From positions 1-64,000 of the forward strand of contig CAVRGT010000006.1 of assembly GCA_963720805.1 (NCBI GenBank): DNA of 64,000 nucleotides, written 5' to 3'. The notes beneath the pieces were generated by a model, which did no database searches, was not told the DNA's origin, and worked only from the letters and a program-made list of their open reading frames with translations. Source of the stretch: VRUE01 sp963720805. Its GTDB lineage: Bacteria; Actinomycetota; Thermoleophilia; Solirubrobacterales; 70-9. Positions 28,062 through 37,191 of this stretch are shown here, piece by piece. A program made the position numbers and the translations under genes. The first letter of the stretch is position 1, and every line of letters begins with the position of its first letter.

Positions 28062-28364
28062 TCAGTCCCCCCTGCCTGCCTGGCTCTCCTCGGCCACCTC
28101 GCGCGCCCCCTCGATCAGCTCATCGGCCACCGCCTGCCAGTCCTCGCGAGTGGCCGTGCCCAGAATCTCGTTGATGTATGAGGGCAGGGTCTCGGCGACC
28201 ACCGAGGGGTGAAAGCGACCGGCGACCGCATGCTCGAAGAGCAGCTCGTTGACCGCGTCGGCAACCGCGTCGTCTGCAAGCGCCCGCTTGAGAAAGCCCC
28301 TGAGCATGGCCACCTCGATCCTGTTGCCCTGCTCGCTGACCCGCTCCTCGCCTCGTACCGTCAT
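28062..28364 (-). CDS. Small protein upstream of the integrase, 100 aa
   Basis: ATG at 28364 is preferred over the longer open frame because AAGGAGGG lies 5-10 bases before it. The protein is acidic and helical: MLRGFLKRALADDAVADAVNE, then the module TLPSYINEILGTATREDWQAV shared with the 54-aa protein at 25923-26087. It is not a recognised family. It could modulate integration or excision given its position 2 bases before int, but that is inference. Confidence 0.65.
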   Translation of the reverse strand: MTVRGEERVSEQGNRIEVAMLRGFLKRALADDAVADAVNELLFEHAVAGRFHPSVVAETLPSYINEILGTATREDWQAVADELIEGAREVAEESQAGRGD

Positions 28365-28434
28365 TGTCGCCCTCCTTGCCTTCGGCGGCGCTCGGAGGGT
28401 CGACGGTCGAGAAGATCCTGCGGGGCTAGGCTTC

Positions 28435-28878
28435 TCATCGTGCCGGAGGCCCTCCTTCGGCACCGGGCCGGGGGGCGTTAGAGCGCCGCCCCGGCCGTTT
28501 TCTTGATTGGCGACCGACGATAGCTCTGCTGCGCACGGAAAGCGAGTCAGAAGCGCAATCGCCGCGCATCGCCTCCGATCGCCGCGCCTCGCCGGCCCCG
28601 CCAGGCTCGCCGAGGCGTTCGGCGACCTCGTCGGGATCGAAGCGAAGGCGCGGGCGCCGCCCGCCGCCGAGGCGGCGCGCGCCGAGCTCGTCGGCGTGGT
28701 CATAGACCCAGCGGCGGCCGATGCCCCACCACCGCGCGACCTCCTCGGCGGTGATGAGCCGGGCGCGCGGTAGCTGCGGCTCGCGCGGCGCCAGCAGCTC
28801 GGCGAGGCGGTTCGCCAGCGCATCGATCGAGTCGGCGTCGAGCCGAACCTCGCCGTTTGCCGGAGGCTCGGCGCTCAT
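28435..28878 (-). CDS. Helix-turn-helix (excisionase/MerR-like) protein
   Basis: 147 aa. Residues 40-90 form an excisionase-type winged helix-turn-helix: LITAEEVARWWGIGRRWVYD, then HADELGARRLGGGRRPRLRF. The C-terminal 55 residues are basic and low-complexity. It overlaps the methyltransferase stop by 4 bases and is two genes upstream of the integrase, the usual place for an excisionase or recombination directionality factor. Confidence 0.75.
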   Translation of the reverse strand: MSAEPPANGEVRLDADSIDALANRLAELLAPREPQLPRARLITAEEVARWWGIGRRWVYDHADELGARRLGGGRRPRLRFDPDEVAERLGEPGGAGEARRSEAMRGDCASDSLSVRSRAIVGRQSRKRPGRRSNAPRPGAEGGPPAR

Positions 28879-29867
28879 CGCCGTCTCCCGAAAGGGACGC
28901 GGCTCACCTTCGGTCTCCCCGGCGAGAGCCGGGCATGGTGGGCGATTCGAGCCGCGGCGATCTCCATGTAGGGGGGTTCGAGCTCGATGCCGAGGAAGCG
29001 CCGGCCCTCCAGCACCGCCGCCGCGCCGGTGGTGCCCGAGCCGACCGTGGGATCGAGCACGAGGCCATCGGGCGGGCAGAGCAGCCGCACCAGCCAGCGC
29101 ATCAGCTCAAGGGGCTTCACGGTCGGGTGGGGATTGCCGGCGGGCGCCGGCTTCTTGCCGCCCTTCTGCGCATTGGGGAAGAGGTCGAGCGCGCGCTTCG
29201 GCAGGTTCTCGCATCCTGTGTCGCGCTCTTTGCGGCTCGCCTTCGGGCAGTAGAGGAAGCGGCTCGGCTCAAGCCGGGAGCGGCCTTCGCCCGCGCAGGC
29301 GTCTGCGTCGGCGACCGGACAACCCGACACGCAGCGTCCTTTCTCGCAGCCGAAATCGTGGCCGAGGACGACGTTGGCCGGATGGCGCCCCTCGACCCGG
29401 CAGGCCTCTGCGTTCAGTGCGCCCGTACCGTGGCGGGCGATCGTCTCCTCGGTGGTGCCGTCCAGCTCGCGCCGGGCCAGCACGATTGGCTCGAACGCGG
29501 GCTTCAGCGTCGTCGCCCTCCCGCCCGCGTAGTGGCGCGACTTCGACATGCCCTCGGCGTAGAGCCACATCAGCGTGTCGCGGACCTCAAGGCCCGCGTC
29601 CTCGACCCCGCAGGCGAGCCGATGGTAGGTGCGCGGCGAGCCGAAGGCGGCGAGGAAGGCGCCGGGCTTCATCACCCGCCGGCACTCGCCGGCCCAGATG
29701 CGACACCAGGCCTCGAACGCCTCGTTGGGGTTCAGCCGGTCGTGACCCGCCTGCGCCGCGGCCTCGCGGATCGCGACCGAGTCCCAGCGCTCGTGCTGGA
29801 AGCCGATCCCGTAGGGCGGGTCGGTGACGATCGCATCGACGCTTTCGGGTTCAAGCGTGCCAAGCAC
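28875..29867 (-). CDS. DNA adenine/N4-cytosine methyltransferase
   Basis: A 330-aa amino-methyltransferase: TDPPYGIGF (catalytic DPPY) near the N-terminus and PTVGSGTTGAAAVL (SAM-binding) near the C-terminus, the order of beta-class enzymes. A Cys cluster and insert occur around 150-200. The GTG at 29867 is inside the conserved block LLEGDCLEVLGTLEPESVDA, and the frame is open back to 29957 without an ATG or GTG, while an ATG in another frame overlaps the preceding stop (ATGA at about 29957-29960). A one-base error near 29.9 kb would restore a normal start. The likely role is protecting the element from host restriction. Confidence 0.8.
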   Translation of the reverse strand: MLGTLEPESVDAIVTDPPYGIGFQHERWDSVAIREAAAQAGHDRLNPNEAFEAWCRIWAGECRRVMKPGAFLAAFGSPRTYHRLACGVEDAGLEVRDTLMWLYAEGMSKSRHYAGGRATTLKPAFEPIVLARRELDGTTEETIARHGTGALNAEACRVEGRHPANVVLGHDFGCEKGRCVSGCPVADADACAGEGRSRLEPSRFLYCPKASRKERDTGCENLPKRALDLFPNAQKGGKKPAPAGNPHPTVKPLELMRWLVRLLCPPDGLVLDPTVGSGTTGAAAVLEGRRFLGIELEPPYMEIAAARIAHHARLSPGRPKVSRVPFGRRR

Positions 29868-29957
29868 CTCCAGGCAGTCGCCTTCGAGCAGGCGCGCGCC
29901 GTCTGCGAGCGCCGCCGGCTCGGGAGCGGCTGCTGCGCCGGCTTGCCTTCGCCGCGC

Positions 29958-30779
29958 TCATCGGGCGACTCCTCCCCGCTCGGCAGGGTTGCCGAGCCAG
30001 TCGACCGGCCGACCGGGATCGCGCACGTCGCGGAAGACCGGCGCGTAGGGGCCCTCGCGGCGCAAGTCCTCCAGCAGGCAGATCGAGATCGCGACCTCGG
30101 GCGTGCGCGAGAGCAACGGGTCGCCCGCGAGCAGCAGCGACGCGGTGGATCGGCGGCGCGAGAGCGCCCGCTCCGGGGCGCCCGTAAGCGCGCAGAGGAC
30201 AGGCGGGAAGACCGGGTAGCGCGCTCGCCACAGCGGCTCGGTCGCTTTGGCCTCCTTGGCCCGATAAAGCTCCGCGTAGCGGGCCAGCTCGGCGGCGAGC
30301 CGGTCGACGGAGAGCGTCGCGCGGTCGAGCTCGAGGAAGCGCTGCTCGATCGCGATCTCCTCGCCGTCTTGGCGCAGGTAGGTGAAGACGGCATCGGCGA
30401 CCAGCGAGCGCCTGCGCTTGCCGCGGGCGCGGGAGAGCGGATGGAAGACCTCGTGGCGCCAGGCGAGCGGGCCGAAATCGTCGCCGCGCTCCGCCGCTGC
30501 GCCCAGGAAGCAGATCGCCGCGTCGTTGACCGCGAGCGTGTGCGCCGCCAGGGGACCGGCGGCCAGCTCGGCGCCGGGTGGCGGATCGGCCTCAAGAGTC
30601 CCGGCCTCGCGCGCCAGCGCCACGCCGCGCTCGGTCGCGTGCCAGAGGCGGCGGCGAGCGTGGCCGGTCTCGACGTAATCGGCGAGCCCCGCCGCGCGCA
30701 GCCGCACCAGCAACCGCTGCGCCCAGCGCAGGCTCGCTCGCGGCGCATGGATCGCGCCGACCTGGGGTGTGGAGAGCAC
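29958..30779 (-). CDS. Replication-relaxation family protein (5' part frameshifted)
   Basis: A 273-residue open frame of the replication-relaxation family, found in actinobacterial conjugative elements. Visible are the second half of a winged helix (RASLRWAQRLLVRLRAAGLADYVE) and the family core with HTLAVNDAAICFL and FTYLRQDG, where charged residues sit as in a nuclease-like fold. The first half of the winged helix (AEWAIVQALPEKAVEVLASLA) is in another frame upstream of 30790, so the gene probably starts near 30.9 kb and carries a one-base shift at about 30.78 kb. No classical relaxase occurs in the element, so this protein may take part in DNA processing (inference). Confidence 0.65.
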   Translation of the reverse strand: MLSTPQVGAIHAPRASLRWAQRLLVRLRAAGLADYVETGHARRRLWHATERGVALAREAGTLEADPPPGAELAAGPLAAHTLAVNDAAICFLGAAAERGDDFGPLAWRHEVFHPLSRARGKRRRSLVADAVFTYLRQDGEEIAIEQRFLELDRATLSVDRLAAELARYAELYRAKEAKATEPLWRARYPVFPPVLCALTGAPERALSRRRSTASLLLAGDPLLSRTPEVAISICLLEDLRREGPYAPVFRDVRDPGRPVDWLGNPAERGGVAR

Positions 30780-30944
30780 CCGGTGCGGAGGCGAGCGAGG
30801 CGAGCACCTCGACCGCCTTCTCCGGCAGCGCCTGAACGATCGCCCACTCAGCGCATTGCTCCTCGCTCCCTCTTGTCGCGCGCGGGGCGTCGGCTCGCGG
30901 GCGCCCGCAGATCCCGCGCCGCCCGTTGCCCGCTCGGCGCTCCG

Positions 30945-33523
30945 TCAGCGCCGCGAGGATGCGGTCGTCAAGGCCGTCGAGCTGCGCGGCGACCTCCTCC
31001 GCCGATTGCGACGCCGGGCTCGCGCCATCCTCGGCTCCTGCCCGCCGCCGCGCGGCGGCTCCCCGAGGACGTCCTCGACCCGGACCCCGCCCAGGGCGAA
31101 GGGCGCGCTGAGCCTGCCTTTGTGAGTGACCTGGGCGATGAAGTGGAAGCGCTCCAGCTTGGTCAGCGCCTCGGGGTTGACTCGCTTGCCCCACTCCTTG
31201 GTGATCAGCCCGGCGGCGTGGGAGTTGAGAGTCGAGGCGAGCAGGTGCGAGCGGTTGGTAAGGAGCGCGTTCAGGGTCGCGGCGCTGAGGCGCTCGGGGT
31301 TCTGGTTCAGCAGCACCGCCCGCAACCCGAACTTCGCGCTCTGCTCCAAGAGCGCGGCGAGGTTGCCCGAGGCGGCGCCGTCATAGCTCTGCACCTCATC
31401 GAGGAAGACCCAGAAGGGCTTGCGCTTCTCGGGCGCCAGCTCCGCCGCGCCCGCGCGCGGCGTGCAAGAGATCGAAGAGCAGCAGGTTGGCGACCAGCCG
31501 GTCGCGGGTGCCGCCGGTGCCCGGGACAGGCGAGGACGACCTTGCCGGCGTCCATCGCCTCGCGCACCCGGTAGGTGCTCTGGCTCTGCCCGAGCAGCGC
31601 CCGGATCGACGGGTGCCCTGCGCAGTCGGTCGACCATGTTCGTGACCGGGGTGATCGCCTCGCTCGCCAAGCAGCGGGAAGCGGTCGGTCCAAAAGCGCT
31701 GGTCGGCGCGCGGCAGGAAAGGCAGCACCGCCTCGCGCCACTCGCGCGTCGCTCAGCAGCGTCGGGATCTGGAAGATCGTCGGCGCCAGCTCGGCGTCGA
31801 GCTTCTGCGCGATCGTCGCCAAGCGCCGCGGCGGCCTGGCTGGTCAGGTTGATCGCGCGGGTGGAGCGCTCGCCCCATTCGAGCGCCGAGGCGAAGGCAT
31901 CGACTACCGCCTCGACCCGCGCCTCGCTCTCGCTCGGCGCTGCCGCCGAACTCGAAGAGGTTCCAGCCGGGCTGATCGGCGGGGGAGCTGCCGGGGCCGA
32001 GGTCGATCCGCACCACCCGCTCGTCGGGGATCTCGGCGAGGTAGGGCTCGATCCGCTCCAGCCCGTCGCCGTGGGGATCGAGGAAGAGGCCACCGTGTCC
32101 CCTCCTGACGATGTGGGCGAACTGCGCGATCGCCGCCTCGGTCTTGCCGTAGCGCGAGCGGCCGGCGATGTAGGTGAAGAAGGTGTCGGCGGCCTGGACG
32201 CCGACCAGCCGCTCGCCCGACTCGGAGGCGACCAGGCCGAGCGGGATCAAGTCGTCTTTGTCCTCGTCGAAGTCCGGCAGGTCCGGCGGCGGCGAGAGCA
32301 GGGCGCCCGAGCGCAGCACGTTCCGCTCGCCGCAGTGGACGGTCGGCGGCTTCAGGAACCCCGACAGCTCGCGCGCGGTCAGGATCGTCTTTCGAGCCGG
32401 CCGAAAGAGGCCGGTGGCGAAGCGGCGATCGAAGCGCCCTCGCCGCAGCGGCAAATCGGAGCCAAGGAAGGCGAGGCCGGGGATCGGCAGGCCGGAGGCC
32501 TTCAGGTAGTTGCGCTCGGCCAGCGGTCGGAAGGCGGCGAGCAGGCCCGACATCGCCGCTTCGGCCCGCCCCCGGCTCGGCGCCTCGCTGCGCAGGAGGA
32601 TCTGTGCCTCGAACAGCTCGCCGGACTCGCGCAGCTTTGCGTCAACCGCCTGCACGGCCCCGCGGCGCTCGACCTGTTCCTGCGGGTCGGGGCGGGTGCG
32701 ACGGGACCGCTCGCCGTTCAAGATCGCCGCCCAGTCGCGACGCTCGCCGTGGATGCGACGGGCCTCGCGGCGTAGGCGCCGCCGCAGCCGGGCAGCACGG
32801 AAGCCACTCGCCGGCAAAAGGTCGACGCAGACGCTCGCGTCCTCGCCCTTGACGTGAAGCCGGCCGATCGCCGCGGCGAAGGGCTGCAGCGGATCGGGCT
32901 TCGGGGAGAGCCGGGCCAGCGGCTCGACGCTCGGGCGGGCCAGCACCAGCTCGGTGCGCAGGACGGTTGGCTCGCTCTCCTCGGTTTCGGCTTTGCCCGC
33001 GTTCTTGGCTTCATCGTCACTCTCGTCCTCGTCCTCGCCTCCGCTGCCCAGCACCTCCTCGGCGGGGCGCTCCTCGACGCCCTCGAAGGTGGCGAGCGCG
33101 GTGCGCAGCGCCTCGCCCGCGCGCTCGGGAACTTCGATCAGGTAGACGAGCCGCCGCTCGGAATCGGCGGCGAGCCGGATGCGGATCGCGCTCGCTCGGC
33201 GGTCGACCCAGCCTGCGACCCTGCGCTCCGAGGCGGCGAGCTGGGCGGCGAAGCGCAGCACGGCGTCGGGCTCGGCGTCGAACTCGTCCGCAGGCACGAT
33301 CGCGACCGCAGCGGCGCGATCGGAGCGTGCGGCGGGTTGCGAAGAAGCGATGCGTAGCCAGCGCGGAGGCGATAGCGATTGTGCCGAGAGCGAGGGGCGC
33401 GAGCGAGAGGATCGAGGCGAGGAGCTGATCGAGGCGGATGCTCGATATGAGCCGCCAGAGTGCGAAGGCCACGGCGAGCGGCGAGGATCGCCAGCATCGG
33501 ACGAGGATCGGAGCGATCGCCAC
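30945..33523 (-). pseudogene. VirD4/TraG-like T4SS coupling ATPase (several frameshifts)
   Basis: A GTG start at 33523 opens two membrane helices (LAVAFALWRLISS, LLASILSLAPLALGTIAIA). After a frame change near 33.33 kb the cytoplasmic part runs on with TYIAGRSRYGKTEAAIAQF (Walker A, near 32.17 kb) and HGGLFLDPHGDGLERIEPYL. More changes follow at about 31.97, 31.83, 31.75, 31.65, 31.6 and 31.45 kb before FWVFLDEVQSYDG (Walker B), LLNQNPERLS and LLTNRSHLLASTL. The order of motifs is that of a VirD4-type coupling protein bringing DNA to the conjugation channel. The many shifts with intact motifs suggest poor sequence quality here or recent inactivation. Confidence 0.7.
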
Positions 33524-33749
33524 CCATCATGTACCGACCTTTGGGTGACGGAGGGATGTCGGCAAAACGCGAGTGCCGCAAACCGCAGCGGGCATCGGGG
33601 ATTGCGCTGTCTTCGGCCCTCGCTCGCATGACCGGACGGGTGACCGCACGGACGACGCGACGGGTGACCGCCGCGCGACAGCCTCCGCGCCGGCCGATAG
33701 CCGCGCTCGCGGCCCTCACGCGCTGTCCTTCCTCTGGGCCACTGCCGGC

Positions 33750-34845
33750 TCAGCCACGACGCTTGCCTCCCCGGCCCAGTGTCGGGCGCATGGCCTCCGC
33801 CAGCACGCGGGCGGCGAGGGGCGGCGGGACGGCGTTGCCGATCTGCTCGAAGCGCTGTGAGCGAGTGCCCTGCCACGGATAGTCGTGGCGGAAGCCCTGC
33901 AGGACGCCCGCCTGCTCGACGCTCACCCGGACGGGCCTGCCGCGGACGATCTCCGCCCGGCGTCCGCAGCGCGGCCAGCTTCCCGGCGCGGTGACGCGCG
34001 GGTCGCAGAGCAGCGTCGTCGCCGGACGGCGCCGGGTCCAGCTCGGCAAGGGTTCGATGCGCCACTTGCACGAGCCGGCGGCGAGGGCTTCGGAGGGGGA
34101 GTCCAGCGGGCGGCCGGGGCGGGTGCCCTCGCACCTGAGCCGCGCCGGCTCGCACCGCCGGCCAAGCGCCTCGGCCATGCTCCGCCAGCGCGGGAGATGA
34201 CGCTCGTCCGCGCGCGGGCGGTGGCGCCGGGGGTCGTAGGAGCGATGCGTCGGCGCGGGCAGCTCGACCGTGCCGTCGAGAGAGCCGATGAGAAAGGCGC
34301 GCTTTCGAACCTGGGGCACGCCGAAGCGCTCGGCCGAGAGCAGGCCAACCGCGCATCGGTATCCGTGGGCGCCGAGCACCTCGGCGAAGACCGACCACAA
34401 GCTCGGCGACCGCCGGCACCTGCTCAAGCGCCAGCCAGCGCGGACGCAGAGCCAGCGCCCAGCGCAGCGGCTCGACGGTCAAAAGCGAGCGCTCGTCCTC
34501 ACAGCGCGCCCGGTGGCGAGCACGCGAGTCGCGCCCTTCGCTCAGCTCGCGCGCGCAGGAGAGGACTCTTGGCTTGTCGAGCTTGCCGAGTCCCTTGCCG
34601 ACCTTCGAGTACGCCTGACAGGGCGGCGAGGCGACCAGTCCCCAGACCTGTGAGAAGTCGGCCGGGGTCGAGGGCCGCGACGTCGGCGAGGAGCCGCTCG
34701 TGCCCGGCGGCCTCGGCCGTGGCGCAGGCGAGCGGGTCCGCGTCGATGCCCTGCGCCCGGTAGCCAAGCTCGCGAAGGCCCTCATCCCAGCCCCCGGCCC
34801 CGCGAAGAGGTCAATGACGGTCTGCGCCGCGCGAGATCGCCGCAT
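33750..34845 (-). pseudogene. C5-cytosine DNA methyltransferase (frameshifted)
   Basis: ATG at 34845 overlaps the stop of the upstream methyltransferase by one base (TGATG). Motifs in order across several frames: VIDLFAGPGAG (motif I), WGLVASPPCQAYSKVGKG (motif IV with catalytic Cys), LRPRWLALEQVP (motif VI), AERFGVPQVRKRAFLI (motif VIII), then VLQGFRHDYPWQG and QRFEQIGNAVPPPLA (motifs IX-X). At least three one-base shifts between 34.75 and 34.4 kb break the frame. A target-recognition region lies between motifs VIII and IX. The intergenic 33524-33749 has no supported gene but holds a 13-base direct repeat (33635-33647, 33659-33671). Confidence 0.7.
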
Positions 34846-35974
34846 CAGCTCATCCCCTCCCCCGCGCTCGACTCGGCCTCGCGCTCGTATTCGAGGATGC
34901 GCGACCCGATCCACTCCGCGATCTGCGGGAGCAGGGCGTTGCCGAGGGCGGCAAGGCGGTCCACCCGAGCGGGAACCCCATCAGCCACTCGACCCACGTC
35001 GGGTTCAGCGCCCCAGCCCTCCGAGGCGGGGAGTCGCAGTCCAGGTCGGCTTTCCTCACAGCCTCGCGCAGGGTGCGCTGCGCCTTCGCGCCCGGAGGGC
35101 CGCCGGCCGCTCAGGATCGTCTCGTCGGGGCTGATCCGCCTCCTTTGCCGTCCGCGGCGTTGGGGGTCGGCCAAGCTCCTCGCGCGCCACCGCGGTCGGG
35201 AGATCGTCGCCGCCGCTGCGAGGGCGCCCCGCTCGCGCGAAGTCCGGCCCGCTCGGGCTCGCCTTCGGCGTCGGCCACAGTCGCGACTGGACAGCGCCCG
35301 AGAGCGTCTGCCGTCCGCGCCGGTTCTTCGGCCCCGGCGGCGAGGCGTAGCCCTTGCGGGCATCGGTCTCGGTCGGCGTCGGGAAGCTCTCGCGCTCGGC
35401 CCGCAGCACCGCCCGGCCCAGCTCGTTCCCGCTCGGGCCGGGTTGCCGCCGCTGGCCGCGCTTGGGCATCCCGTGCGGGGTAGGCCACGAGCCAGACGCG
35501 CTTTCGCAGATGCGGTGCCCCGAACTCTCCAGCCGACTGGCACGCCCACTCCGCGTCATACCCTGCTTCGGCCAGGTCTCCGAGAACTCGTCCGATCGGG
35601 CCTCGGTCCCAGCGCTTCCCTTTCCCGGTGAGGAGGGCGGGCACGTTCTCCACGACGACGTATGGGGGTCGAAGCTCGCGAACGATCCGGGCGAACTCGG
35701 ACCAAAGACCCGAGCGGGCGCCGTCGATCCCGGCTCCCCTGCCGGCGGCGCTGAGGTCCTGGCAGGGGAAGCCGCCGCAGATGAGGTCGACGGGGTCGAG
35801 GTTCCCGGCTCCGACCTCTCGCACGTCCTCGAACCGGGCGGCGTCGGGAAAGTGCCGGGCGAGGACGGCTCGGCAGTAGGCGTCTTGCTCGACCTGCCAG
35901 TCGACCCGCATCCCGGCCCGCTCGAAGCCGAGGTCGAATCCGCCGATGCCGGAGAAGAGGGAGCCGACATTCAC
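34845..35974 (-). CDS. C5-cytosine DNA methyltransferase (Dcm-type), frameshifted in its 3' third
   Basis: From ATG 35974: GSLFSGIGGFDLGFERAG (motif I), CGGFPCQDLSAAGRG (motif IV, catalytic Cys), YVVVENVPALL (motif VI) and FGAPHLRKRVWLVA (motif VIII) read intact to about 35.15 kb. The target-recognition end and LAALGNALLPQIAEWIGSRI (motif X) are in other frames and stop at 34845. Shifts lie near 35.15 and 34.97 kb. Its start overlaps the transglycosylase stop by 4 bases. With two other methyltransferases it forms an unusually rich set for one element. Confidence 0.75.
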
Positions 35975-37191
35975 TGCCTGCCCCTCTGCCGAGAGTTATT
36001 CCCCGGTTCGTGCGAAACAGCGAAGACCTCGATCCAGCTCGCCGGTTCGTAGCCGTAGCGGGCCCGGCTCTCGGGCTCACCGGGGGAGGCTGAGGTCAGC
36101 CAGGAGATGTGGATGTGGGGACCGCCCGCGCAGGGCACGCAGTGCAGCGGGTCCCCGTGGTTGGGATAGCCGTTGTAGCCGACGAAACGGAAGGGCGGGC
36201 GGGCGCATTCGGGCGCTACGCCCGAGGCGGCGCAGGAGGGCTTCCAGCCGACCGCCCTGGCGAGCCGCGCGGTTCGCGACCAGTCCCCGTCGCGCGGCCC
36301 GGCGTCGATCGCCGCCCCCAGCGGGTGCTCGCCGGTGGCCTCGTGGCCGCTGGGCGAGTAGCAGGCGCTGATAAGCACGCCGAAGCGGCGGGCGAGGTAG
36401 ACGACATCGGGGACGATCCGCGCGTCGCAGCGGATCCCCGCATAGGCGCTCACGCTGGCGGGCAGCGTCGCCAGCCGCCGCGGGGCGAAGGCCTTTCGCA
36501 CCGGCCCGAGTGGCCCGGCGCCGGCACCGACCGAGGCGGAGCAGCCCCCGCCGAGCGACGCGCCCGACTCCCCTCCGGCGCCGCCGCCGAAGCCGTAGGA
36601 GACGGCGCGGCGCATCACCTCATCGGCGTAATCGACGATCCCATCGGCGCAGGCGCCGTAGTAGTTGCAGGCGGCCTGGCGGTAGGCGGCGTAGGTGCCA
36701 CCTCTCGGCGGCGCGTGCATGACGACGCGCATGATTCGCGCCGCGGTGAAGATCGCATCGGCGAGGTCGAAGGGTTCGGCGCGCCCGTCGCCGTCGCCGT
36801 CGACCTTGTAGGTGTCCCAGATCGTCGGGCCGGGGCCGGGGCTGCAGGCGCTTTCGGGCACCAGGGCGATCTGCATCGGCCCGCCGCAGCCGGAGGGATT
36901 GACCTCGGCGCAGGTGCCGGCGCCGCACTCCTGGGTTCCGATCGAAGCGACGAAGGCCCAGTCGATGTCAAAGCGCTTCCCGGCGGCCTGGTAGAGGGCG
37001 AGGCGGGCGGGCGGGATCTCACGCCGCGCCGCTGCGCTCGCAGGCTGGGCCGAGGCGGTTACGCCTCCGAGGCAGCCGATTTCGCTGCCGAGGATCGCCA
37101 TCACCGTCGCGGTCACGGTCAGGACCACGGCCGCGCAGGCCCCGAGGACGACGATCACGAGCAGCGAGCGCCCCCTCCCCACCCGGCTCAT
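35971..37191 (-). CDS. Lytic transglycosylase + M15-like peptidase of the conjugation system
   Basis: A 406-aa exported protein with two cell-wall domains. Residues 8-45 are a membrane anchor (LLVIVVLGACAAVVLTVTATVMA). About 60-205 is a lytic transglycosylase-like domain with FVASIGTQECGAG (probable catalytic Glu) and a C-rich loop. About 250-390 is a peptidase M15-like domain with metal-binding GEHPLGAAIDAGP and HIHISW. It would open the peptidoglycan for the transfer channel, as VirB1-type proteins do. It overlaps neighbours on both sides by 4 bases. The double-domain layout is typical of Gram-positive conjugative elements. Confidence 0.82.
   Translation of the reverse strand: MSRVGRGRSLLVIVVLGACAAVVLTVTATVMAILGSEIGCLGGVTASAQPASAAARREIPPARLALYQAAGKRFDIDWAFVASIGTQECGAGTCAEVNPSGCGGPMQIALVPESACSPGPGPTIWDTYKVDGDGDGRAEPFDLADAIFTAARIMRVVMHAPPRGGTYAAYRQAACNYYGACADGIVDYADEVMRRAVSYGFGGGAGGESGASLGGGCSASVGAGAGPLGPVRKAFAPRRLATLPASVSAYAGIRCDARIVPDVVYLARRFGVLISACYSPSGHEATGEHPLGAAIDAGPRDGDWSRTARLARAVGWKPSCAASGVAPECARPPFRFVGYNGYPNHGDPLHCVPCAGGPHIHISWLTSASPGEPESRARYGYEPASWIEVFAVSHEPGNNSRQRGRQ

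Noticed and set aside
28857..31574. Long plus-strand open frame of 905 codons
   Set aside because: It is antisense to the methyltransferase, replication-relaxation and coupling-ATPase genes. The composition is Arg/Gly/Ala-rich with no domain, as expected from high-GC shadow frames.
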